Positions 35,161 to 42,842 of a stretch of DNA of 64,000 nt are shown piece after piece. The notes under the pieces are model-generated. The model saw only the letters and a program-made list of their open reading frames with translations, had not been told where the DNA came from and searched no databases. The stretch is from NCBI RefSeq assembly GCF_000220705.2, contig NZ_CP023202.1:2108001-2172000 (forward strand). Direction: 5' to 3'. The position numbers and the translations under genes are program-made. Each line of letters begins with the position of its first letter. Positions within the stretch are counted from its first letter, which is position 1. The stretch is from Streptomyces xinghaiensis S187. Lineage in GTDB: Bacteria; Actinomycetota; Actinomycetes; Streptomycetales; Streptomycetaceae.

Positions 35161-35671
35161 GGTGCCTCCCCTTCTCGGATTCTTCGTCCGCCCAGACGCC
35201 GGCCGCGGCCGGTTCCGGCGCGGAGGCACCGTCCTCGCTCTCCGGCACCCTCCGGGGTGCGGGTTCCTCCTCGGGCTTCTTGCCGGGCGCCCAGGCGATG
35301 GCCAGGGCACCGCCGATGAGGGCGGGCAGGAAGCCCAGCAGGAAGCCTCCGATGTTGGAGACCACCAGCGAGACCAGTGCGAGCATGATCGCCGCGACGC
35401 CGGCGAAGGTCTTGGCGACGGACTGGTACCACATCGTCAGGCCCAGGACGACCAGGAGAACCCCGATGACCAGCGAGCCCGCGCCCGCCGTGGTCGCCAT
35501 ACGGATCGTCAGCTGTCCGACGGTGAGGTTCGCGTACGGGAAGTACGCGATCGGCAGTCCGCCCAGCAGTGTCAGCAGGCCCGCCCAGAAGGGCCGGTTG
35601 CCACGCCAGACGCGGAAACGAAGCCTCCAGTAGTGGAATCGGCCGCTCGGACCCGGTGACTCGGCGCTCAT
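35150..35671 (-). CDS. DUF6114 integral membrane protein
   Basis: A 173-residue membrane protein with about four helices between residues 25 and 130 (FWAGLLTLLGGLPIAYF; LVIGVLLVVLGLTMWYQ; VAAIMLALVSLVVSNIGGFLLGFLPALIGG) and a charged cytoplasmic tail rich in Glu/Pro. ATG 35671 has GGGAG 9 nt upstream; an in-frame start 33 bp earlier is possible. This family occurs next to DUF6230 genes in Streptomyces. Function unknown; the pairing suggests a membrane partner for the two secreted neighbours. Confidence 0.85.
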   Translation of the reverse strand: MSAESPGPSGRFHYWRLRFRVWRGNRPFWAGLLTLLGGLPIAYFPYANLTVGQLTIRMATTAGAGSLVIGVLLVVLGLTMWYQSVAKTFAGVAAIMLALVSLVVSNIGGFLLGFLPALIGGALAIAWAPGKKPEEEPAPRRVPESEDGASAPEPAAAGVWADEESEKGRHRAG

Positions 35672-35702
35672 GGAAAACAGCTCCCTGGTACGGGCATTGC
35701 TC

Positions 35703-35749
35703 AAAAAGTGAGGAAGTGGGCGGGCGGGGGGTGAAGCCCCCGCCCGCCC
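35703..35749 (-). terminator. Hairpin and T run between DUF6230 and DUF6114 genes
   Basis: Read on the minus strand, a perfect 13-bp stem (35749-35737 with 35730-35718, 6-nt loop) just after the DUF6230 stop is followed, 10 nt on, by TTTTT (35707-35703). It could terminate or attenuate transcription within the cassette, giving more of the first product. Confidence 0.65.
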
Positions 35750-35759
35750 GGGCGAGTGC

Positions 35760-36395
35760 TTAGTAGCACTCCTTGACGCCCTTGTGCAGCTTCATCGAGA
35801 GGCCGCTCAGCTTGAAGGTTCCGGCGCTGGTCGCCCAGGCCGTCTGCTTCACGTTCTTCAGGACGGCCTTGTCGGCCTCCTGGGCGAATCCGAACGGGTT
35901 CGCCTGCTCCTTGCCGCCCTTCATGCCGGGGCCCTTGGTGCTGGACCCGGCGGCGACACCGATGTTGATGTTCTTGAACGTCGCGTCGGCGTTCAGGTCG
36001 GCGACATCGATGTAGAGGTTGTCGGCGGCGACGGCGGTGCCGTTGCCGCCGGCCTTCAGCTGCAGCGACACCGAGCCGAGACCGGGGATGCCCGGCGTGA
36101 CCACCGACTGGCACATGTTGGTGATCTCGGCGTGCTTGAACGCGGAGACCGCCACCGGGTGGGCGGTGTCCTTGCCCTCCAGGGTCTTGCCCTGCGCGAT
36201 CGCGCCGTACTGGACGAATCCTTCACCTTCGAGGTGGTCGGCCGTCACCTTGAAAGACTGCCCGGAAACGCTGAAGGACGCCGCCAGCGCACCCTGCGCC
36301 ATCGCGATGCCCACCGCGGCGGTGGCCGCCACGCTGGGCACCATCACCACGGCGAACCGCTTCCATCTGGTCCCGCCACGCACCTGGGACTCCAT
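35760..36395 (-). CDS. DUF6230 secreted protein
   Basis: A 211-residue exported protein. ATG 36395 has AAGGAGGAAA 4-5 nt upstream. A twin-basic N-terminus and hydrophobic segment (about 13-38) precede a cut near GALAA. The mature part is beta-rich with alternating patterns (SFKVTADHLEGEGFVQYG; VSLQLKAGGNG; LNADATFKNINIG; GTFKLSGLSMKL) and two Cys residues (NMCQS and the penultimate KECY), which could form a disulfide. Some annotation pipelines name such proteins 'cholesterol esterase', but no hydrolase motif is visible. It heads the three-gene cassette and is preceded by an unusually long leader. Confidence 0.85.
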   Translation of the reverse strand: MESQVRGGTRWKRFAVVMVPSVAATAAVGIAMAQGALAASFSVSGQSFKVTADHLEGEGFVQYGAIAQGKTLEGKDTAHPVAVSAFKHAEITNMCQSVVTPGIPGLGSVSLQLKAGGNGTAVAADNLYIDVADLNADATFKNINIGVAAGSSTKGPGMKGGKEQANPFGFAQEADKAVLKNVKQTAWATSAGTFKLSGLSMKLHKGVKECY

Positions 36396-36733
36396 GACTT
36401 TCCTCCTTCTCGGACGTACATCTCCGGCCGGGGGAGCCCCTGGCCTGGGATGGGAGAAGTGCTACGTCCTCGGAAAGGAGAACGCCGTCTCGGAGACGGA
36501 AACGTGTCCGAAACCCGGCGATCACCCCCGAGCGACAACCACTGGCCACGCTCTCGCGCAACCTCCTGGACAGGACCCGCTCCGCGGCGGGTACCCCCCT
36601 GTCCAAGGCCGGCATCACCCACGCCGGCCTGCCCGGTGGGGACCCGTCCCGTGGCACCGGCTGGATGCGGTACTGCGGGACGAGACCGAGCGTGGCCGAT
36701 CGTGGTGCATATCCGTCTGTCACACAAGGGGTT

Positions 36734-36751
36734 CATTACTTGCGAGTAATG
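36734..36751. promoter_or_regulatory. Palindrome CATTACT-N4-AGTAATG
   Basis: CATTACTTGCGAGTAATG is a 7-4-7 perfect inverted repeat, 339 bp upstream of the DUF6230 start. Its TTACT/AGTAA half-sites recur at 36866. The form suits a TetR-family dimer. Confidence 0.6.
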
Positions 36752-36865
36752 AGCAGATGACGAGCGGCGGTCCGGACCGCCCGGATCCGGCACTGTCGGT
36801 CGTCGCGGTTCGTCACGGCACTTCCGGAATGACCGGACAGAACCGGACGAAGGAACGACCCGCTC

Positions 36866-36878
36866 TTACTGGCAGTAA
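36866..36878. promoter_or_regulatory. Palindrome TTACTG-G-CAGTAA
   Basis: A 6-1-6 perfect inverted repeat sharing the TTACT/AGTAA half-sites of the 36734 palindrome, 115 bp further upstream. The half-site spacing differs by one base, so binding by one protein is not certain. Confidence 0.5.
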
Positions 36879-37161
36879 CAGCGAGGGCGATCACCAAGTT
36901 TTGGCAAAGTGCGGTCTCCGAGGTGTGGAGATCCGGACACCCGGCAACGCGCGCCCGGCCGCCGGCGGCTCCGGAGGGTGCGGTACCGGCCGGACACCGT
37001 ACGGGGGCCGGCACGGGGCCGGACAGCGCAGCGGGGCCGGACGGCGGCCACCCGCGGAGGTCTCCCCGCCGGGTGGCCGTCGTCCGGCCCCGCGTTGTCA
37101 CCTTCCCACCTGCGCGGACGCGATCCGGCGCCCGCTCTTCCGGGCCGCGCCCGGACCGCGC

Positions 37162-38133
37162 CTAGAACAGCACGCGCGCCAGCGCGGTCCGGGCCTTGGT
37201 CACCCGGGGGTCGTCCGCGCCGATGACCTCGAAGAGCTCCAGCAGACGCAGTCTCGCCCGCTCCCGCTCGTCACCGGCGGCGCGCCGGACCGTCTCGACC
37301 AGCCGCCCGAAGGCGTCCTCGACGTGCCCGCCGACCAGGTCGAGATCGGCGGCGGCGATCTGGGCGTCCACGTCCGCCGGGTTGTCGGCCGCGGCCTTCC
37401 GCACGGCCTGCGGGTCCGCGCCCTGCACCCGCTGGAGCAGCTCCGCCTGGGCCAGGCCGAGCTTGGCCTCCGGGTTGGCCGGGTCGTCGCTGAGGACGTT
37501 CCGGTAGGCCTGGATCGCGCCGCCCAGGTCACCGGTGTCCAGCGCCTCGTGCGCCGCCGCGAGCGCCGCGTCGTACGGACCCGCGGGAGGCTCGGGAGCG
37601 GGCTGTTCGGCCGCGCCCTCCTCCCCCGCCCCGAGGGGTTCGCCGACGATGCCGAAGCGCTCCTCGGCCACCTGGATCAACTGGTCCAGCACCTGCCGGA
37701 TCTGCGCCTCGGGGGCCGCCCCCTGGAACAGCGGCAGCGCCTGCCCCCCGACGACGGCGAAGACGGCCGGAATGCCCTGGACCCCGAACTGCTGGAAGAG
37801 CATCTGGTTGGCCTCGACGTCGACCTTGGCCAGGACGAAGCGGCCGCCGTACTCCGCCGCCAGCCGCTCCAGCACCGGGCTGAGCTGCTTGCAGGGCTCG
37901 CACCACTCGGCCCAGAAGTCGATGACGACCGGCACCTGGGCCGACCGCTGGAGCACCTCCTGCTCGAAATCCGCCTCATTGACATCGATCACGGCGGCCG
38001 GAGGCGCGGCAGCCGTCCGGCCCTCACGGGCCGCCTCGGCGCGCGCCTGCTCCGCCTTCTGCCTGGCCTCCCCGGCGGCCTTCACGGCGGCGAGGTCGAC
38101 CACTCCACTCATGGACATGTTCCGTGGCTGCAT
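37162..38133 (-). CDS. YbbN/CnoX-type thioredoxin-like protein with TPR domain
   Basis: A 323-residue cytosolic co-chaperone-like protein. ATG 38133 has GGGGAGG 10 nt upstream. A charged N-terminal helix (about 12-40) precedes a thioredoxin fold (about 48-155) with active site WCEPC (Cys78, Cys81) and the cis-Pro in GIPAV. A Pro-rich linker leads to a C-terminal TPR-like domain (about 205-323; GDLGGAIQAYRNVL). E. coli YbbN has SxxC and lacks oxidoreductase activity, whereas this protein keeps both cysteines and may be redox active. It is 135 bp downstream of icmA on the same strand. Confidence 0.88.
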   Translation of the reverse strand: MQPRNMSMSGVVDLAAVKAAGEARQKAEQARAEAAREGRTAAAPPAAVIDVNEADFEQEVLQRSAQVPVVIDFWAEWCEPCKQLSPVLERLAAEYGGRFVLAKVDVEANQMLFQQFGVQGIPAVFAVVGGQALPLFQGAAPEAQIRQVLDQLIQVAEERFGIVGEPLGAGEEGAAEQPAPEPPAGPYDAALAAAHEALDTGDLGGAIQAYRNVLSDDPANPEAKLGLAQAELLQRVQGADPQAVRKAAADNPADVDAQIAAADLDLVGGHVEDAFGRLVETVRRAAGDERERARLRLLELFEVIGADDPRVTKARTALARVLF

Positions 38134-38268
38134 GGGTACATCCTCCCCTCTCCGGGCGCCGATCGGAAAAGCGCCGTGAGACCGCACGCGGATCCGGCCG
38201 CCCGTACGGCCGCCGGAGCCGCGGCGGGCGCGGCGGACCGGCGGGGACGGACGGCCGGCGGGCCTGTC

Positions 38269-39969
38269 TCAGAAGCCGGCCGGCTCCGTGTAGACGCCCC
38301 ACTCCTCGCGCAGCACGCCGCAGATCTCGCCGAGCGTGGCCTCGGCCCGTACGGCCTCCAGCATGGGCTCGATCATGTTGCCGCCGTCCCGGGCCGCCGC
38401 GAGCATGGCGTCCAGGGAGGCGCGGACCGCGCCCTCGTCACGGGCCGCCTTGCGCTCCGCGAGCACCCGGACCTGCTCCCGCTCGACCTCGTGGCTGACC
38501 CGCAGGATCTCCAGGTCGCCGGTGACGGAGCCGGTGTGGCAGTTGACGCCGACGACCTTCTTGTCGCCCTTCTCCAGCGCCCGCTGGTACGCGAAGGCGG
38601 CCTCGGCGATCTCGCCGGTGAAGCAGCCGTCCTCGATGCCGCGCAGGATGCCCGAGGTGACCGGCCCGATCGGGTGCTCGCCGTGGGGTACGGCCCGCCG
38701 GCCGCGCTCCTTGATCTGTTCGAAGATCTTCTCGGCGTCGGCCTCGATCCGGTCGGTCAGCGCCTCGACGTACCAGGAGCCGCCGAGCGGATCGGCGACG
38801 TTGGCGACGCCGGTCTCCTCCATCAGCACCTGCTGGGTGCGGAGCGCGATCTCGGCGGCCTGCTCCGAGGGGAGCGCCAGGGTCTCGTCGAGGGCGTTGG
38901 TGTGCAGGGAGTTGGTGCCGCCGAGGACGGCGGCGAGCGCCTCGACCGCGGTCCGCACGACGTTGTTGTACGGCTGCTGGGCGGTGAGCGAGACCCCGGC
39001 GGTCTGGGTGTGGAAACGCAGCCACTGCGCCTTCTCCGTCTTCGCCCCGTAGACGTCGCGCATCCAGCGGGCCCAGATGCGGCGCGCGGCGCGGAACTTG
39101 GCGATCTCCTCGAAGAAGTCGAGGTGCGCGTCGAAGAAGAAGGACAGGCCGGGTGCGAAGTCGTCCACGTCCAGGCCGCGGGAGAGGCCCAGCTCGACGT
39201 AGCCGAAGCCGTCGGCGAGGGTGTAGGCGAGCTCCTGCGCCGCCGTGGAGCCGGCCTCGCGGATGTGGTAGCCGGAGACGGAGAGGGGCTTGTACGCGGG
39301 GATGTTCCGCGCGCAGTGCTCCATCAGGTCGCCGATGAGGCGCAGATGCGGCTCGGGCTGGAAGAGCCACTCCTTCTGCGCGATGTACTCCTTGAAGATG
39401 TCGGTCTGCAGCGTGCCGTTGAGGACGCCCGGGTCGACGCCCTGCCGCTCGGCGGCGACGAGGTACATGCAGAAGACGGGGACGGCGGGGCCGCTGATCG
39501 TCATGGAGGTGGTGACGTCGCCGAGCGGGATGTCCTGGAAGAGGACCTCCATGTCGGCGGCGGAGTCGATGGCGACACCGCAGTGGCCGACCTCACCGAG
39601 CGACTTGGGCTCGTCGGAGTCGCGGCCCATGAGGGTCGGCATGTCGAAGGCCACCGAGAGGCCGCCGCCGCCGGCCTCCAGGATCATCTTGTAGCGCTCG
39701 TTGGTCTGCCGGGCGTTGCCGAAGCCTGCGAACTGGCGGATGGTCCAGGTGCGGCCGCGGTAGCCGGTCGGGTGGAGACCGCGGGTGAAGGGGTACTCCC
39801 CAGGCCAGCCGATCCGCTCGAACCCGGGCACGGTGCTGCCCGGGGGCGGGCCGTACACGGGGTCGACCGGGTCGCCCGAGAGCGTGGTGAAGTCTGCGTC
39901 CCGCTTGCGGGCCGCGTCGTACCGGGCCTGCCAGCGGCGGCGGCCTTCTTCGAGAGCGTCGGAGTCCAT
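38269..39969 (-). CDS. icmA: Isobutyryl-CoA mutase large subunit
   Basis: A 566-residue acyl-CoA mutase, exactly the length of known IcmA. It catalyses B12-dependent interconversion of isobutyryl-CoA and n-butyryl-CoA. Substrate-defining residues are Phe80 (RQFAGFG) and Gln198 (YIAQKEW), where methylmalonyl-CoA mutases carry Tyr and Arg. The protein ends after the barrel (REEWGVYTEPAGF) and lacks the cobalamin-binding domain, so a separate small subunit (IcmB) encoded elsewhere is needed. MeaB, the G-protein chaperone of such mutases, is 8 kb away. No strong ribosome-binding site precedes the ATG. Confidence 0.93.
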   Translation of the reverse strand: MDSDALEEGRRRWQARYDAARKRDADFTTLSGDPVDPVYGPPPGSTVPGFERIGWPGEYPFTRGLHPTGYRGRTWTIRQFAGFGNARQTNERYKMILEAGGGGLSVAFDMPTLMGRDSDEPKSLGEVGHCGVAIDSAADMEVLFQDIPLGDVTTSMTISGPAVPVFCMYLVAAERQGVDPGVLNGTLQTDIFKEYIAQKEWLFQPEPHLRLIGDLMEHCARNIPAYKPLSVSGYHIREAGSTAAQELAYTLADGFGYVELGLSRGLDVDDFAPGLSFFFDAHLDFFEEIAKFRAARRIWARWMRDVYGAKTEKAQWLRFHTQTAGVSLTAQQPYNNVVRTAVEALAAVLGGTNSLHTNALDETLALPSEQAAEIALRTQQVLMEETGVANVADPLGGSWYVEALTDRIEADAEKIFEQIKERGRRAVPHGEHPIGPVTSGILRGIEDGCFTGEIAEAAFAYQRALEKGDKKVVGVNCHTGSVTGDLEILRVSHEVEREQVRVLAERKAARDEGAVRASLDAMLAAARDGGNMIEPMLEAVRAEATLGEICGVLREEWGVYTEPAGF

Positions 39970-40048
39970 GCCGCCAATTTACTTGGACGTCCTACTATCT
40001 GTCGATGGCAGCCCGCCGCGGACCACGGGCCCGCGGCGCCCGGCCGTT

Positions 40049-40381
40049 CTACGCCTTGGCCGCCACCGGGGTGCCGTCCGTGACGAGCGGTTCCACCTCA
40101 CGGGTGATCCTGCGCTCGACGAAGAAGGCGGCGAGCGGGATGGTGCCGGAGAGCAGCACCCAGAGCAGCTTGCCGAAGCTCCACTTGGCCTTGGAGCCCA
40201 GGTCGAAGGCGAAGATCAGATAGATGATGTACAGCAGGCCGTGCGTCTGGGACACCACGAAGGTGAGGTCCTCGCCGCGGCCGAAGCCGTACTTGAACAC
40301 CATGCAGGTGCTGAGGACCAGCAGCATGACGGCGGTGACGTAGGCCATGACCCGGTACCGGGTCAGCACGCTCTTCTTCAT
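40049..40381 (-). CDS. DUF3817 small membrane protein
   Basis: A 110-residue protein with about three membrane helices (AYVTAVMLLVLSTCMVF; THGLLYIIYLIFAFDL; LLWVLLSGTIPLAAFF) ending in a basic/charged tail, matching DUF3817. Function unknown. The upstream TAGGCT lies 7 nt before the ATG, suggesting a leaderless mRNA. It follows the MarR regulator gene on the same strand and is 79 bp upstream of icmA. A second DUF3817 gene lies at 42241-42585. Confidence 0.85.
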   Translation of the reverse strand: MKKSVLTRYRVMAYVTAVMLLVLSTCMVFKYGFGRGEDLTFVVSQTHGLLYIIYLIFAFDLGSKAKWSFGKLLWVLLSGTIPLAAFFVERRITREVEPLVTDGTPVAAKA

Positions 40382-40388
40382 GCCGTCG

Positions 40389-40394
40389 AGCCTA
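40389..40394 (-). promoter_or_regulatory. -10 box of DUF3817 gene, leaderless arrangement
   Basis: On the minus strand TAGGCT is followed by 7 nt and the ATG; no Shine-Dalgarno is present. Confidence 0.45.
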
Positions 40395-40459
40395 ACCGGA
40401 GCCCGCGGCGAGCCCGCCGCTGCCCCGGCTCCGCCCGGGCCCGGGCCGGCGGCCCGCGC

Positions 40460-40969
40460 TCACTCCTCCTCGAAGTCGCCGGCCGCGACGCGCAGCGGGC
40501 GGAGCAGCGCGAAGATCTCGGCGCACTCCTCGGCGTCGTACACGCCCAGCCCGAAGTCCATCGCCATCAGATCGCGGGTGGCGGCCTCCACGACCTCGCG
40601 CCCCTTGTCGGTGATGGTCGCGAGCGTGCCGCGGCCGTCGTTGGGATTCGGCCGCTTGGCCACCAGACCGGAGCGGACCAGCCGGTCGACGGTGTTGGTG
40701 ACGGAGGTGGGGTGGACCATCAGCCGCTCACCGATCTTGGACATGGGCAGTTCGCCGGCCTTGCTGAAGGTGAGCAGCACCAGGGCCTCGTACCGGGCGA
40801 AGGTGAGGCCGTACGGCTTGACGACGGCGTCCACCTGCCCGAGCAGGATCTGCTGGGCCCGCATGACCGAGGTGATGGCGACCATGGACGGTACGGATCC
40901 CCATCGCTGCTTCCAGAGTTCGTCGGCTCGGGCGATCGGGTCGAACGACAGGCTGAGCGGCTTCGGCAC
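40460..40969 (-). CDS. MarR-family transcriptional regulator
   Basis: A 169-residue winged-helix dimeric regulator. The core is the usual MarR pattern: a dimerisation helix, ARYEALVLLTFSKAGELPMSKIG, the recognition region MVHPTSVTNTVDRLVRSGLV, and the wing KRPNPNDGRGTLATIT. The start is supported by TAAGGT 6 nt before the ATG (leaderless type). It is divergent from the DUF5937 regulator gene across 164 bp. The ligand and targets are unknown; nearby targets could include the divergent gene or the DUF3817/icmA genes. Confidence 0.9.
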   Translation of the reverse strand: MPKPLSLSFDPIARADELWKQRWGSVPSMVAITSVMRAQQILLGQVDAVVKPYGLTFARYEALVLLTFSKAGELPMSKIGERLMVHPTSVTNTVDRLVRSGLVAKRPNPNDGRGTLATITDKGREVVEAATRDLMAMDFGLGVYDAEECAEIFALLRPLRVAAGDFEEE

Positions 40970-40975
40970 GCCTCG

Positions 40976-40981
40976 ACCTTA
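40976..40981 (-). promoter_or_regulatory. -10 box of the MarR gene, leaderless arrangement
   Basis: TAAGGT on the minus strand, 6 nt before the ATG, with no ribosome-binding site between. Confidence 0.4.
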
Positions 40982-41133
40982 CCGGCCGGTCATATGGTGG
41001 TCAGCCCCGTTCCGCATACCGGTCAACCCGGTGTGCGGGAAGACCGGCCGGGCATGTGCCCCCGGCCTCGGGGTAGATCATCCCCGACATGCTTTCGGAC
41101 AGGAACGAAAACCTGGCGGAGAGGGCGGACCCT

Positions 41134-42195
41134 ATGCCGTTCCATCTGCGATGCGGGCCCGACGACGCGCCGCACTGCCGGTTCGCGGTCTCCCCGCTGT
41201 GGGAGACGCGGAGCGCCGTGCGCGCCCTGGACCGCCCCGGCCCGCCGGGCGCCCGGCTGCCGTGGCTGCGCAGGATCCAGGTGGCGGCCTCCGGGCTGAA
41301 CCTGGCGCCGCTGTCGCTGCTGACCCCGGCCCGCGGCTGCGGCCCCCGCTTCCTCGCCCCGCGCCCCGCCGACCCGTACACCCGGATCGAGGACGAACTG
41401 GCCCGGGTCCGGGCGACCGACCCGGCCGCGGCCCGGGCGGAGCTGGAACGCGCGCTGGCCGCGACCCCGGGCGCGGCCGTCAGCCTGCGCGGACGGCGGA
41501 TGCTGGAGGACCCCGGCCGGGCCGTCAAGGAGCTGGCGGACCTGCTGGAGCTGGCCTGGCGGGCGCTGATCGAGCCGGACTGGCCGCCGCTGCACGCCCT
41601 GCTGGAGGCCGACGCCGCCTTCCACGCGCGGCGGCTGTCCGGCGGCGGGCCGGAGGGGCTCTTCGCCGAACTCCACCCGGACGTGTCCTGGAGCGACGGC
41701 ACGCTGACGGTCGCGCACGCCGAACCCCCGGAGCACGGGACGGACGGCGCGGAGGGCGCAGAGGGCACGGAGGAGACGGACCGGGCGGGTGGCGCGGACG
41801 GCACCGGGGGAACGGCCGGCACGGCCGGGCCCGGCCTCCTGCTCGTCCCGAGCGTCTTCTGCCGGCCGGGCCCGGCCGCCGGCGCCGGGGTGCCGTGGGA
41901 CCGGGCGCTGGTCTACCCGGCCCGCGGCCTCGGCGGGCTGTGGGAATCCGCCTCCGGCGAGCAGCCGCCGGAGGTGCTCTCCCGGCTGCTCGGCCGGGGC
42001 CGCGCGGCCGTCCTCACCGCGCTGGAGGAGCCGGCGAGCACCACGGGCCTCGCCCGCCGGCTGGGCCTGGCGCCCTCCTCCGTCTCGGCGCACCTCTCGG
42101 CGCTGCGCGACGCGGGCCTGCTGACCTCGCACCGCTACGGCCACCAGGTGCTGTACGAGCGCACGCCGCTCGGGATCGCGCTGGCGGCGGGCTGA
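41134..42195 (+). CDS. ArsR-type regulator with DUF5937 N-terminal domain
   Basis: A 353-residue protein. ATG 41134 starts MPFHLRC, the usual DUF5937 beginning; GGAGAGGG lies about 9-16 nt upstream. The N-terminal ~270 residues (FAVSPLWETRSAVRAL, ELADLLELAWRALIEPDW) belong to DUF5937 and are interrupted by a Gly/Thr/Glu-rich insert (about 198-228). The C-terminal ~75 residues are an ArsR-type winged helix (STTGLARRLGLAPSSVSAHLSALRDAGLL). No metal-binding cysteine motif is seen, so metal sensing is unlikely. It is convergent with a DUF3817 gene. Confidence 0.85.
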   Translation: MPFHLRCGPDDAPHCRFAVSPLWETRSAVRALDRPGPPGARLPWLRRIQVAASGLNLAPLSLLTPARGCGPRFLAPRPADPYTRIEDELARVRATDPAAARAELERALAATPGAAVSLRGRRMLEDPGRAVKELADLLELAWRALIEPDWPPLHALLEADAAFHARRLSGGGPEGLFAELHPDVSWSDGTLTVAHAEPPEHGTDGAEGAEGTEETDRAGGADGTGGTAGTAGPGLLLVPSVFCRPGPAAGAGVPWDRALVYPARGLGGLWESASGEQPPEVLSRLLGRGRAAVLTALEEPASTTGLARRLGLAPSSVSAHLSALRDAGLLTSHRYGHQVLYERTPLGIALAAG

Positions 42196-42240
42196 CGGCC
42201 CGGGGAGGGCGGGTCGCCCCCGGGGACCGGCGGAAGCGGC

Positions 42241-42585
42241 TCAGGCGTTGACGACGCCCTCGCGGCGGGCCCGGGCGGCGATGACCCCGGCCTCCTCCTC
42301 GCGGCGGAGCATCCGCTCGGCCCAGAAGCCGCCGACCGGGATCAGCGAGAGCACGAAGTAGACCAGCGGCTGCTTCACCGGCCACTTGGTGCGGTTCCAG
42401 GCGTCGGCCAGGAAGAGCAGGAAGAGGATGACCAGCACGCCGTGGATCGCGCCCATCACCGGCACCGCGTTGAAGTCGGTGGTGCGCTTGAGCACCGAGC
42501 AGACCAGCAGCAGCAGGTAGGAGACCGCCTCCACGGCGGAGACCAGGCGGAGTCGGCGGACGGCGGATGCGGTCTTGATGTCCAC
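42241..42585 (-). CDS. DUF3817 small membrane protein (second copy)
   Basis: A 114-residue protein with three membrane helices (VEAVSYLLLLVCSVL; GAIHGVLVILFLLFLAD; PLVYFVLSLIPVGGFWAE) and a basic C-terminus. GTG 42585 with AAGAGG 9 nt upstream is chosen; longer in-frame starts add a Pro/Arg-rich non-conserved stretch. It is a paralogue of the gene at 40049-40381. Function unknown. Confidence 0.85.
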   Translation of the reverse strand: MDIKTASAVRRLRLVSAVEAVSYLLLLVCSVLKRTTDFNAVPVMGAIHGVLVILFLLFLADAWNRTKWPVKQPLVYFVLSLIPVGGFWAERMLRREEEAGVIAARARREGVVNA

Positions 42586-42829
42586 GGGCGGGAACCTCTT
42601 TCCGGACGGAACGGGGGCTGGGATCGGGGGGTGGGACCGGGCCCCGGGGTACGGGCCGGGTCCGGGGGCGCCCATGCGGCGAGCGGCTTGTGAACGCCCG
42701 CACAAGCGCGTCCATTCTGACAGCCGCGCCGGGCGGAGGGCCGCCCGGGTGGGCCGGTGTGACATTCCCTACGGCCCGCGGGCCGGTCCTCGTACGGGAG
42801 ATCCCCTGTCGGTACTCCCCCGGGGCGGA

Positions 42830-42835
42830 TACGGT
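42830..42835 (+). promoter_or_regulatory. -10 box of the AIM24 operon, leaderless arrangement
   Basis: TACGGT fits TANNNT and ends 7 nt before GTG 42843. No Shine-Dalgarno is seen. Confidence 0.45.
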
Positions 42836-42842
42836 CGGGTCT

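Larger units (their letters stand above)
36396..37161. other. 766-bp intergenic leader of the DUF6230 cassette
   Basis: No reading frame here shows convincing coding character or family resemblance on either strand. The region is upstream only of the minus-strand cassette, since the thioredoxin gene also ends here. It holds two related palindromes (36734-36751, 36866-36878) and locally A+T-richer DNA around 36720-36760 and 36880-36910. Confidence 0.6.

Noticed and set aside
36223..36793. Minus-strand frames of 149-166 codons in the leader of the DUF6230 gene
   Set aside because: They overlap the DUF6230 start in another frame, are rich in Arg/Pro/Gly and have no family pattern, so I keep the region as non-coding.
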